From assembly GCA_028712885.1 (NCBI GenBank), contig JAQTPK010000012.1:5001-57350 (forward strand): a stretch of DNA of 52,350 bases. Reading direction: 5' to 3'. The notes beneath the pieces were generated by a model. The model worked only from the letters and a program-made list of their open reading frames with translations, ran no database searches and was not told the origin of the DNA. Below are positions 8,021 to 15,787 of this stretch, piece after piece; position 1 is the first letter of the stretch; each line of letters starts with the position of its first letter. Made by a program: the position numbers and the translations under genes. The DNA comes from Syntrophales bacterium (GTDB lineage Bacteria; Desulfobacterota; Syntrophia; Syntrophales; UBA4778).

Positions 8021-9118
8021 ATGAAAGTGATGTCCACCCCCAGATCGCTCGAGCTGTCCATAACAGGCAAATGCAACCTGCACTGCCTTTATTGCAGTCA
8101 TTTCGACAGCCCATCGGATACTTTCGACATTCCCGCGGCGGATTGGAAAAAATTTTTTGCCGAACTCAATCGATGTTCCGTCATGGACGTTACACTGCAG
8201 GGAGGGGAGCCTTTCTGCCGTCCCGATCTGGAGGAGCTGATCGGGGAGATAGTCCGGAACAGGATGAGATATTCCATCCTCACGAACGGGACGTTGATTT
8301 CTGATGAAAACGCGCAGTTCCTCGCGGCGACGGGTAGATGCGATTTTGTCCAGGTCTCGATCGACGGCTCCGGACCGGAATTCCACGAGTCGTGCCGGGA
8401 TAAAGGAAGTTTTGCAAAGGCGCTGGAGGGGATCGGCCGTCTCCAGTCCCGGAATGTAAATACTACGGTCCGGGTAACGGTACATCAGGGAAACGTGCCG
8501 GACCTGGAGAGAATCGCCCGTTTGCTCCTTGAAGAGATAGGCCTTCCGGGTTTCTCGGTCAACGCGGCTTCGCACTTCGGCCTGTGCCGCGCCTTTTCCG
8601 ACCGGGTTCAACTGCCTCCCGAAAAGAGGTCCTCCGCAATGGAGTCGCTCGCAAGGCTTGCGGAGCTTTACCCGGACCGCATTCAGGCAACGGCCGGACC
8701 GCTTGCCGATGCCAGGATGTGGGCGGAGATGGAGCGCAGCCGCATGGCCGGGGAAGATCCCCTTCCCGGCGACGGTTTCCTGAGCGGATGCGGCGGCGTC
8801 TTCAGCCGGATGGCCGTCCGCCCGGACGGAGTAATGGTGCCCTGCAGTCAGCTGAGCCATATCGCCCTGGGAAGAATCAATACGGACAGTCTCGCCGAGG
8901 TTTGGCTGAACCATCCGGAGCTGAACAGGCTGAGAAGAAGGCGGGAAACAAAACTGGATTCGTTCGAATACTGCCGCGACTGTGCACACGTGAGATTCTG
9001 CACCGGGGGCTGCCCCGCCGTTTCGTTTTCTTTCACCGGCGACGAATACCGGCCGGACTGTGTAACTTGTTTCCGGAAATTCCTGGAAGACGGCGGCGTA
9101 CTGAAGAAGGATATTTGA
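8021..9118 (+). CDS. scmE: Radical SAM/SPASM peptide maturase (ScmE-like)
   Basis: Radical SAM enzyme of 365 residues with a C-terminal SPASM domain. The CxxxCxxC cluster motif is Cys18, Cys22 and Cys25 in GKCNLHCLYC. SAM-binding elements follow, including LQGGEPFCRPD and VSIDGSG. The SPASM part has many cysteines (SGCGGVF, MVPCSQL, YCRDCAHVRFCTGGCPA, DCVTCF), enough for auxiliary Fe-S clusters. Such enzymes make thioether, C-C or epimerised linkages in RiPPs or act as quinone-cofactor maturases. The chemistry here is unknown. ATG 8021 has a weak ribosome site, and ATG 8030 is an alternative. Its stop is 3 bases before the next gene. Confidence 0.93.
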   Translation: MKVMSTPRSLELSITGKCNLHCLYCSHFDSPSDTFDIPAADWKKFFAELNRCSVMDVTLQGGEPFCRPDLEELIGEIVRNRMRYSILTNGTLISDENAQFLAATGRCDFVQVSIDGSGPEFHESCRDKGSFAKALEGIGRLQSRNVNTTVRVTVHQGNVPDLERIARLLLEEIGLPGFSVNAASHFGLCRAFSDRVQLPPEKRSSAMESLARLAELYPDRIQATAGPLADARMWAEMERSRMAGEDPLPGDGFLSGCGGVFSRMAVRPDGVMVPCSQLSHIALGRINTDSLAEVWLNHPELNRLRRRRETKLDSFEYCRDCAHVRFCTGGCPAVSFSFTGDEYRPDCVTCFRKFLEDGGVLKKDI

Positions 9119-9121
9119 GCG

Positions 9122-10264
9122 ATGAGGGATTCAGGAACTGCAGAACCGGCCCGGGAATCGAATCACGCCGCTTCCAGGTATCCTCTTTCCCATCTATACG
9201 CCTATATTTCCGGCGGATGCAATCTCAGGTGCAGGCATTGCTGGATAGAGCCCGTCCATGCCGGAGGCGCGAAAGGGTTTCCCTGCCTCGATCCGGAGAT
9301 TTTTCGGGCCGTGCTGGATGAAGCGGGGCCTCTCGGACTCGATTCGGTCAAGCTCACCGGAGGCGAGCCTTTTCTCCATCCCCGGATGGGAGAAATCCTG
9401 GACATAATCGCAGGCAGGAACATATCCGTAAGCGTAGAGACAAATGGAACGCTGTGCACGCCGGAAATCGCGCGCCGGCTGGCCGGCCTCAAGGATATTT
9501 TTGTATCCGTGAGCCTGGACGGACCCGAACCGGGCGCACACGATTGGCTGCGGGGCGTCAGCGGGGCCTTTGCCGCGGCGGAAAAAGGAATACGGCTGCT
9601 GGTCAGGGAAGGCATCCGGCCGCAGATTATCATGACCCTTTACCGGGGGAACAGAAATAAGGCCCAGGCGCTGGTCCGGATGGCGGAAACCGCCGGCGCC
9701 GATTCCGTCAAGTTCAACCTGCTCCAACCCATCGCCCGCGGAATAGCGATGAGCCGCACCGAGGACGCGCTGACCGTCCCGGAGCTGCTGGAATTCGGAA
9801 AGTGGGTTGATAACGACCTCTCGAATATTTCATCCATACCCGTTTACAATCCGCTCCCCCCGGCCTTCCGTCCACTTGGAAAGATGTTCGGCAGCAAAGG
9901 GGACGGATGCTCCACCTGCGGCATCCTGGGTATAATCGGCGTCCTGTCGGATGGATCTTACGCCCTGTGCGGCATTGGCGCTACCATGCCGGATATGGTA
10001 TTCGGACGCGCTCCCCGGGACCGCCTTGCGGACGTATGGCGCAATTCGCCCGTTCTCAGGGAGTTGAGGGAGGGTCTGCCTTTCCGTCTTGAAGGCATAT
10101 GCGGAGAATGCATTCTCGCGGGCATCTGCCTGGGAAGCTGCATAGCGCAGAATTACGCCATCGGGGGCCGGGTTTGGGAGCCTTTCTGGTTCTGCAGCGA
10201 GGCCCGCCGCCTCGGCCGTTTTCCGGAAACGCGGCGCAGGCCCCGGCAAACCGGCGTGGCATGA
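9122..10264 (+). CDS. scmF: Second radical SAM/SPASM peptide maturase (ScmF-like)
   Basis: Radical SAM protein of 380 residues. The cluster motif is Cys33, Cys37 and Cys40 in GGCNLRCRHCW, followed by LTGGEPFLHP and VSLDGPEPG. The C-terminal part is SPASM-like: GCSTCGILG, YALCGIGATMPDMVFG, ICGECILAGICLGSCIA and FWFCSEARR. It is clearly distinct from its upstream neighbour, so this is not a recent tandem duplication. Two different SPASM enzymes acting with one PqqD-like protein suggest sequential modifications of one substrate. It begins 3 bases after the preceding stop and ends 38 bases before the precursor-like gene. Confidence 0.93.
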   Translation: MRDSGTAEPARESNHAASRYPLSHLYAYISGGCNLRCRHCWIEPVHAGGAKGFPCLDPEIFRAVLDEAGPLGLDSVKLTGGEPFLHPRMGEILDIIAGRNISVSVETNGTLCTPEIARRLAGLKDIFVSVSLDGPEPGAHDWLRGVSGAFAAAEKGIRLLVREGIRPQIIMTLYRGNRNKAQALVRMAETAGADSVKFNLLQPIARGIAMSRTEDALTVPELLEFGKWVDNDLSNISSIPVYNPLPPAFRPLGKMFGSKGDGCSTCGILGIIGVLSDGSYALCGIGATMPDMVFGRAPRDRLADVWRNSPVLRELREGLPFRLEGICGECILAGICLGSCIAQNYAIGGRVWEPFWFCSEARRLGRFPETRRRPRQTGVA

Positions 10265-10302
10265 TGATGATCTTTGTGGTATGAAGCAAATGGGGAGGTG
10301 AT

Positions 10303-10563
10303 ATGAAAAGAATCAAATACGAAAAACCCGTTCTGCACGATCTGACCGGAGGAATCGGACACGGAACGGACGATGCCTCGGTCAAATGCCCCCCGCCTTC
10401 GAACCATTGCGGGGCGGGACATTCGGCGAGCGGCCAGTGCAATCCCGGCCACACGGCCGTAGGAGGAAGATGCAATCCCGGCCACAGCGCCGGAGGCAAG
10501 TGCGTCCCCGGACACTCGGCAAGGCAGGTTTGCAGGCCGGGCAATAATGTCCGCCCCAGCTGA
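10303..10563 (+). CDS. Repeat-containing Cys/Gly/His RiPP precursor candidate
   Basis: A peptide of 86 residues. An N-terminal leader-like part (about 1-28) begins MKRIKYEKPVLHDLTGG, a style seen in radical SAM-modified precursors. The rest is a core of tandem units of 10-11 residues built on C-x-(P/A)-G-H-(S/T)-A, with six cysteines, five of them opening a unit. The last unit is degenerate (CRPGNN), and the peptide ends VRPS, a terminal serine. The DNA repeats the unit too (tgcaatcccggccac appears twice). GGGGAGG precedes the ATG with good spacing. The stop overlaps the next start by one base (TGATG). That it is the substrate of the cassette is inferred from position and composition. Confidence 0.85.
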   Translation: MKRIKYEKPVLHDLTGGIGHGTDDASVKCPPPSNHCGAGHSASGQCNPGHTAVGGRCNPGHSAGGKCVPGHSARQVCRPGNNVRPS

Positions 10564-11399
10564 TGAAAACCTACCTGCTGAAGCTGGCGAACGGACTGGG
10601 ATGGAATATCTCGTCCGAACCGGACGCCGAGGCCTGGGTGGAAATTCTCGCCAGGATCATGAGCCTGCCGGAAAAAAATGATCCGGCATACCCGACGATA
10701 AGATACCGGATGAAAAATCCTCAAAGACATCCTGACGCGGGGTGGAGCGAGCGCGACATGAGCGAGATATGCCTGCTCTATCGCGCGGATTCCCGGGATA
10801 TTATTTGCGAGCTTCAGCACGAATCGGGCTCGTGCGTCCATATCTGGTCCGCGCTGTTTCCGGTCTACCGGGATGTCTGCTTTTCCGGAGGACTTCCCCT
10901 TCACGGAGCCCTGGCGGAAAAGGACGGGTACGGAATAATTCTGGCCGGTCCGGCCGATGCGGGAAAATCGACCTGCTCAAGGCGTCTTCCGGCTCCCTGG
11001 AAAATCCTCTCCGACGAGGAAAGCGTGATCGTCCCGGCCGGGAAAGGAATGTATGCCGCGCATCCTTTTCCCACGTGGAGTCTTCTGGCAGATTCGCGGG
11101 AAACTCCGCAGAGGAGAGTGGATGCCGCTGTTCCCCTCCGGGCTATTTTTTTCATAGCCAAATCCGAGGCGGATTCGGCGAAAAAGGCCGGAACGGGTAA
11201 GAGTGCCGGGCTTATAGCCGGGCTGGCCGGCGAGAAGTTTCATATCGACTGGGAGACTGTAGGCAAGGCGGAGAGGATAGGCATTCTCGGCAGGCTGTTC
11301 GAAAACGCGGGATCGATAGCGCTGCGGATCCCTGCGTATCATCTGGGAGTGAGCCGGGAGGGAAAGTTCTGGGAGAAAATGGAGGAAGCGCTTGGGTAA
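10563..11399 (+). CDS. scmC: HPr-kinase-like ATP-binding protein (ScmC-like)
   Basis: A protein of 278 residues with a P-loop GPADAGKST at about 127-135, preceded by PLHGALAE and followed by LSDEESVIV and HPFPTWS. This is the layout of HprK-type serine kinases and of HprK-like proteins found in RiPP clusters. In some lasso-peptide clusters such kinases phosphorylate the precursor's C-terminal serine, and the precursor here ends in serine. The N-terminal 100 residues are not recognised. It is tightly packed, sharing one base with the precursor gene and overlapping the S26-type gene by 8 bases. Confidence 0.85.
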   Translation: MKTYLLKLANGLGWNISSEPDAEAWVEILARIMSLPEKNDPAYPTIRYRMKNPQRHPDAGWSERDMSEICLLYRADSRDIICELQHESGSCVHIWSALFPVYRDVCFSGGLPLHGALAEKDGYGIILAGPADAGKSTCSRRLPAPWKILSDEESVIVPAGKGMYAAHPFPTWSLLADSRETPQRRVDAAVPLRAIFFIAKSEADSAKKAGTGKSAGLIAGLAGEKFHIDWETVGKAERIGILGRLFENAGSIALRIPAYHLGVSREGKFWEKMEEALG

Positions 11400-12000
11400 G
11401 AATTCTCCTCCGGAGAGTCCCGGACCCCGCCCTCTGATTTATTACGGGCAAAGCATGCGCCCTTTTTTCCGGGACGGCGATGAGATCCTCCTTGAAACCT
11501 CCGCCGCTTTTTTCAGGGGCGACGTGGTGATCTTTACGCCTCCCGGCGAAAACCGGCATATAGTCCACCGGATCAGCGCAGCCGGTGCAGGCGGGATCCG
11601 GACGCGCGGCGACAATGCAGGGGGGGACGATCCCTGGCTGCTCAAGCAGGAGAATATTCTGGGCAAGGCCGTATTCCTCCGACGCGAGGGCAAGGTCATC
11701 CGGGTCAAAAACGGAAGGGCCGGCAGAATTCTCTCTCTGTTCGTCCGGGCCGTCAGGCCCATGCGCCTGGCGTTGGTGAAGGCATTTTCTGTTCTTCTGG
11801 GGAAAATCGCGAGGCCTGGGATTTTCTTGAAATTCCTGCCCGAATCTTACCGTCCGCAAATCCTGGAATACAGGAGGCCCGAGGGAATCGAGCTCATATT
11901 AACAGTTAACGGGCGCGTTCTGGGGAAAAAGCCGCCCGGGGCGTCGTGGACGATACGGAAACGCGCCCTCTTCTTTATCGATCCGGAAAAACTGCCCTGA
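11392..12000 (+). CDS. S26 (signal-peptidase-like) protein, Ser-His type
   Basis: A protein of 202 residues resembling S24/S26 signal-peptidase-like proteins. Box B is YYGQSMRPFFRDGDEI with candidate nucleophile Ser21. The general-base position is His59 in HIVHRI, as in SipW/ER-type enzymes, not the lysine of bacterial LepB. Box E is TRGDNAGGDD. No membrane helix precedes Ser21, though a hydrophobic, basic segment around residues 108-140 could touch membrane. It may cleave the leader of the precursor. The start is TTG at 11392 with GGAGG 6-7 nt upstream, inside the end of the preceding gene. It is the last gene of the cassette. Confidence 0.8.
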   Translation: MGKNSPPESPGPRPLIYYGQSMRPFFRDGDEILLETSAAFFRGDVVIFTPPGENRHIVHRISAAGAGGIRTRGDNAGGDDPWLLKQENILGKAVFLRREGKVIRVKNGRAGRILSLFVRAVRPMRLALVKAFSVLLGKIARPGIFLKFLPESYRPQILEYRRPEGIELILTVNGRVLGKKPPGASWTIRKRALFFIDPEKLP

Positions 12001-12003
12001 TTT

Positions 12004-12116
12004 CCGTAAGGCGTAAAGCGTAAGGGGTAAGGTGTTCAAATCCTTCCATCGGTCAATCGAGAACGACAAGAGTTTTCATTCGACACCTTACGCCTTACAT
12101 CTTACGCCTCACGAAT
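12004..12116. repeat. Imperfect hairpin repeat between convergent genes, GCGTAAG family
   Basis: Left words (gtaaggcgtaaagcgtaagg, ggtaaggtg) and right reverse complements (caccttacgccttac, atcttacgcctcacg) flank a spacer of roughly 50 bases. Lying between two converging genes, it could work as a bidirectional transcription barrier, although no strong T-run follows. Confidence 0.75.
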
Positions 12117-12122
12117 AATAAG

Positions 12123-12872
12123 CTATTCCCCTCTGTCCCTCAGTATCGCCTCTGCCGCGGACAGTTCCTCGACCGTATTGATCCCCAGGACCTCGCGGAA
12201 ATCTTCGGCCACCGACGCGCATGCGCGCAAACCGCTCCTGCCCGCGATTCCTACAATGTCCGTCAGGTAGTATTCACCCTGAGCGTTTTCATTCCTTATC
12301 TGCGCAACGGCTTCATACAGGAATCCGCTCCGGGCGCAATAAATCCCGGTATTGATTTCCCTGATTTTTTTCTCGTCCGCGGACGAGTCCTTATCCTCGA
12401 CAATTTTTCGGATAATGCCGCCCTCTCCTCGAACGATTCGCCCGTATCCGGAGGGGTTGTCGAGGACGACCGTAAGCACGGTGAGGTCTGCGCGTGAGGA
12501 ACTGTGCTCCTCCATCAGCTTGTCCAGCGTGTATTTTCTGAGCAGCGGCACATCTCCGCACAGAATCAGGATCGTGCCCCGAAAGTCGCGCAGCGACGGT
12601 TCCGTCATCAGCACGGCATGGCCGGTGCCAAGCTGTCTCTCCTGGACAACGTAAGTCAGAGACGGGTCCCGGACAGTATCGCGAATCAGGTCCGCCTGGT
12701 GTCCGATGACGACGACTATCCTCGAAGAGCCGATTTCCCTGGCGCGCTCGACGGTAAACATCAGCATCGGCTTTCCCAGGAGCGGATGGAGAACCTTGGC
12801 CAGCGGTGATTTCATCCGCGTACCCTTTCCCGCCGCGAGTATGATCGTCGCTATACTGTCTTCAGCTTTCAT
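12123..12872 (-). CDS. GlmU-type nucleotidyltransferase, N-terminal domain only
   Basis: A protein of 249 residues matching the uridylyltransferase half of GlmU. It has the signature ILAAGKGTRMKSPLAKVLHPLLGKPM, QLGTGHAV, LCGDVPLL and INTGIYC. It ends where the GlmU left-handed beta-helix acetyltransferase domain would begin, so it lacks the acetyltransferase. It is probably a sugar-1-phosphate nucleotidyltransferase, perhaps UDP-GlcNAc forming with a separate acetyltransferase elsewhere. The frame is intact and ends in a normal stop, so this is a single-domain protein and not a broken gene. Hairpin repeats flank it on both sides. Confidence 0.88.
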   Translation of the reverse strand: MKAEDSIATIILAAGKGTRMKSPLAKVLHPLLGKPMLMFTVERAREIGSSRIVVVIGHQADLIRDTVRDPSLTYVVQERQLGTGHAVLMTEPSLRDFRGTILILCGDVPLLRKYTLDKLMEEHSSSRADLTVLTVVLDNPSGYGRIVRGEGGIIRKIVEDKDSSADEKKIREINTGIYCARSGFLYEAVAQIRNENAQGEYYLTDIVGIAGRSGLRACASVAEDFREVLGINTVEELSAAEAILRDRGE

Positions 12873-12884
12873 GGATACCTCTGT

Positions 12885-12970
12885 TTAAGGGCTAAGGGCA
12901 AAAGGCGAAAGGCTAAGAAAAAGTCTTTTGAGACCCTCTACCTTTAGCCCTTGCCTTTAGCCCTTAGCCC
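12885..12970. repeat. Imperfect hairpin repeat, AAAGGCA word family
   Basis: Words such as gggctaagggcaaaaggc and gaaaggctaag on the left are mirrored by ctttagcccttgccttt and agcccttagccc on the right. The right arm runs into the 3' end of the CNNM-type gene that stops at 12964. Confidence 0.75.
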
Positions 12971-14235
12971 GATATATTTACATCATACGGCAGCACTATC
13001 AGCACTTCGCGGATCGATTTTGCATCCGCATCCTCGACAATGAACAGGGCTTCTCCGAAACGGTACCTTTCCCCTTTCCGGGGAATCCGGCCCATCCGGT
13101 CAAGAAGGAAGCCGGCAACCGTTTCATACGGACCGGACGGAATCTCCAGTTGGATCAGCTCACGGATATGCTCGATCCCCGTTTTCGCCTTGAACAGGAA
13201 TCTCCCGGGGGCGAGCTTTCTGAAGGCCCTCTCTCCTTTGTCATACTCGTCCTCGATTTCCCCGACGACTTCTTCCAGGAGATCCTCGACTGTGACAATG
13301 CCGACGGCGCCGCCGTACTCGTCAACCACCACGGCCATCTGCTCCCCCCTCTTCTGCATCTCTATAAGGAGCTCGCTCGCCCTTTTCGTTTCCGGCACGA
13401 AGAAGACATTCGCCCGGGCGAAGTCGGCCACAGGGCGCGCGCTCTCCTCCGGAAGGGCGCCGAGGAGGTCGAATCCATGCAGTATCCCCGTTATATTGAA
13501 GATTTTCTCATTATAGACAGGGACACGCGAATACCATTTCCCCCGGAAAAGAAGAGCGGCGTCTCTGATAATGGCGCCTTTCTCGAGAGCGGTTACATTG
13601 GCGATGGGAACCATGATTTTATTCACCGTCGTCTCGGAAAAATCGAAAATCCGCCTGACCATTTCTTTTTCGGTCACGCGTACTTCGCTTACAATTGCGC
13701 CCCTCTCCTTCAGGAGAAATTTGAGTCCCCCTTTGGTTATATAAGATGCACCCGCCTGTCCCTTCTTTCCCAGAAAGATGCGGACGGCCAGCCGGGAAAT
13801 GGCGGCGACCAGGAAAATAACCGGAAAGAATATCCAGGATACCGCCCAGATGAACCAGGAAATCCGTTCCGCTACTGTTTCCGGGTTCTTCTGGAACAGG
13901 CTTTTCGGTATTATTTCGCCGAATATAAGGATCACCGGGATCATGACCATGGTGGAGATCAACGGCCCGCGCACCGGCCCGAAAAGATCGACGGATATGA
14001 GGGTGGCCAGGGTCGATCCGGCCACGATGCACAGATCCGTCCCGGCCACGGTAGCCGCAAAAAACCATTCGGGCTTCTTGAGAAGGCGGAGGACGAGGGA
14101 GGCGGACTTCGACCCCGCTTCGGCCCTCTGCCTGACGCGGGCCGGATCGCACGCGACCAGGGCTATTTCCCCTCCCGAAAAAATACCCTCGAGGAGGAGA
14201 AAAAAGAGGATCAGGACAGGTGCGGCGCTATCCAC
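12964..14235 (-). CDS. CNNM/CorC-HlyC family membrane protein (downstream paralog)
   Basis: A protein of 423 residues with a DUF21/CNNM transmembrane domain (about 1-190; several helices, for example VLILFFLLLEGIFSGGEIAL and FGPVRGPLISTMVMIPVILI). A CBS pair follows (about 200-330, with VPVYNEKIFNITGI and VVDEYGGAVGIVTVEDLLEEVVGEI), then a CorC/HlyC-type C-terminal domain. Family members act in Mg2+/Co2+ export or homeostasis; older annotation calls them hemolysins. GTG at 14235 has AGGAG upstream and overlaps the end of the neighbouring paralog by 8 bases, so the two are translated as an operon. Confidence 0.92.
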   Translation of the reverse strand: MDSAAPVLILFFLLLEGIFSGGEIALVACDPARVRQRAEAGSKSASLVLRLLKKPEWFFAATVAGTDLCIVAGSTLATLISVDLFGPVRGPLISTMVMIPVILIFGEIIPKSLFQKNPETVAERISWFIWAVSWIFFPVIFLVAAISRLAVRIFLGKKGQAGASYITKGGLKFLLKERGAIVSEVRVTEKEMVRRIFDFSETTVNKIMVPIANVTALEKGAIIRDAALLFRGKWYSRVPVYNEKIFNITGILHGFDLLGALPEESARPVADFARANVFFVPETKRASELLIEMQKRGEQMAVVVDEYGGAVGIVTVEDLLEEVVGEIEDEYDKGERAFRKLAPGRFLFKAKTGIEHIRELIQLEIPSGPYETVAGFLLDRMGRIPRKGERYRFGEALFIVEDADAKSIREVLIVLPYDVNISG

Positions 14236-15505
14236 GCTTCTCCTCCTTCTCTTTCTCCCGGCGGGTGATGCGTATTCTCATGATCCTGGCCTTGACGATC
14301 TTCTCAATCCTGAAAATCCAGTCCCCGGCGGTTACTTCCTCTCCTTTGACCGGCAGCTTTCCGAACAGGTTAAGGACGTATCCACCCACCGTATCGAAAT
14401 CCTCGGAAGAGATATCCGTCCCCAGGAGATTGTTCAGATCCTCTATGGAAACCGTACCGGATACTATCATGATCCGGTCGCTCAGGCGGTGGACGGTCCT
14501 TTCCCTGACGTCCCTCTCGTCGTAAATATCTCCGAACAGGCTTTCGAGAATATCCTCCATGGTGACGAGGCCGGCGATCCCGCCGTACTCGTCAACCACT
14601 ATCGCCATGTGAATTTTCCGCACCTGGAAATCCTTGAACATACTGTCCGCCTTTCTCTCCAGGGGCACAAAGCAGGGCTTGTGCAGAAACGCGCCGATGC
14701 CGTCGATTTTCCCGTTAATTGCAAGCCCGGCGAGGAGGTCTTTTGAATAGAGTATTCCCCGGATATCGTCCGGGTGTTCGCCGTACACCGGCACCCGGGA
14801 ATAGCCGCGGCGGACGATCTCCTTTTTGGCCGCCTCGAACGGGATATCGATGGAAAGACTGAACATATCAACGCGGGGCGTCATGATCTCCGAGACCTCT
14901 GTATCACCCAATTCGAAAACGCGGTGAATCAGGTCCCTCTGGGACTTATCGAGGACTCCTTCCTCGAGGCCCATATCAATGAGCGTTTTAAACTCCGCCT
15001 CCTCAAGTCCCGTCCCGGACTGCTCTTCGGACCGCCCCAGCGGTCTTATGAAAAAACCGGAGATTTTGTCGAGAATCCAAACCAGGGGGTATTCGATCCG
15101 GACCAGGATGGAAAGTACGGGTGCGGCGGCGGCGGCAAAACGGATCGGAACCACCTTCGCCAGAGTTTTGGGGATAATCTCGCCGAATATCAGAAGGGCC
15201 GGTGTAGTCACGAGAATCGCGATCCATGCCCCTCGGTTCCCGAATTCGGAAATCATGATCGCGGCGATCAGGCTGGACAGGAGAATGTTCACGATTTCGT
15301 TACTGACGATAATTGTGATGAGCAGCCTGCGGGGATATTCAAGAAGACTCCGGACAAAACGATGAAAAGCTATTCGCTCTTCCCTCATTTTATGGAGATG
15401 CAGTGACGTGAGGGAAAAGAGGGCGGATTCGCTTGAAGCGAAGAAACCCGAAAGGGAGAAAAGAAATAAAATCAGAATAAACCGAAATGAGATGTCGGTT
15501 TCCAC
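14228..15505 (-). CDS. CNNM/CorC-HlyC family membrane protein (upstream paralog)
   Basis: A protein of 425 residues with the same three-part layout as its neighbour: four-helix DUF21 domain (SGFFASSESALFSL, then ALLIFGEIIPKTL), CBS pair (TPRVDMFSL, RVPVYGEHPDDIRGIL, VVDEYGGIAGLVTMEDILE) and CorC-type C-terminal domain. The GEIIPK motif of the CNNM family is present. GTG at 15505 has AGGAAGG upstream. Sequence divergence from the second copy suggests an old duplication and possibly a heteromeric transporter, which is inference. Confidence 0.92.
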   Translation of the reverse strand: METDISFRFILILFLFSLSGFFASSESALFSLTSLHLHKMREERIAFHRFVRSLLEYPRRLLITIIVSNEIVNILLSSLIAAIMISEFGNRGAWIAILVTTPALLIFGEIIPKTLAKVVPIRFAAAAAPVLSILVRIEYPLVWILDKISGFFIRPLGRSEEQSGTGLEEAEFKTLIDMGLEEGVLDKSQRDLIHRVFELGDTEVSEIMTPRVDMFSLSIDIPFEAAKKEIVRRGYSRVPVYGEHPDDIRGILYSKDLLAGLAINGKIDGIGAFLHKPCFVPLERKADSMFKDFQVRKIHMAIVVDEYGGIAGLVTMEDILESLFGDIYDERDVRERTVHRLSDRIMIVSGTVSIEDLNNLLGTDISSEDFDTVGGYVLNLFGKLPVKGEEVTAGDWIFRIEKIVKARIMRIRITRREKEKEEKRG

Positions 15506-15627
15506 AAGAATACCTTCCTGTACAAGGATTATCCGTTTTCGTCCTGAAAGTCAAGCAACAGATGGAAATGTTTGATGTTTTAGATTGTTTGACTCACGCG
15601 GGTTTCTTAGATATATGAGGGGCGGAA

Positions 15628-15776
15628 GACAAGGGGCTCAAGGCATGAGGCTAAAAAAGGGAAAGACCTTCCTTTCACCCCTTTTTGCCCCCTTCGCCTT
15701 TAGCCTTTTGCCCTTGGCCTTTTGCCCTTAGCCTTGCGCCTTATGCCTTTAGCCCTTTGCCTTTAGTCTATTAAAG
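15628..15776. repeat. Imperfect hairpin repeat, AAAGGCA/CCTTTAGCC word family
   Basis: A short left half (ggggctcaaggcatgagg, ctaaaaaaggg) is followed by an expanded right half of seven to eight cttttgcc/ctttagcc/cttggcc words reaching the purD ribosome site. The halves differ in copy number, showing that words expand within an arm. Confidence 0.75.
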
Positions 15777-15787
15777 GAGGATCTTTC

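Noticed and set aside
8000-8989. Minus-strand frame opposite the first radical SAM gene
   Set aside because: The plus-strand gene has the full cluster and SPASM motifs; the minus frame does not resemble a protein family.
12123-12872. Truncated glmU pseudogene
   Set aside because: Frame, start and stop are intact, and the protein ends at a domain boundary, consistent with a single-domain enzyme.
13150-14268. Long plus-strand frame opposite the CNNM gene
   Set aside because: The minus-strand frame has clear CBS and CNNM motifs; the plus frame has none.
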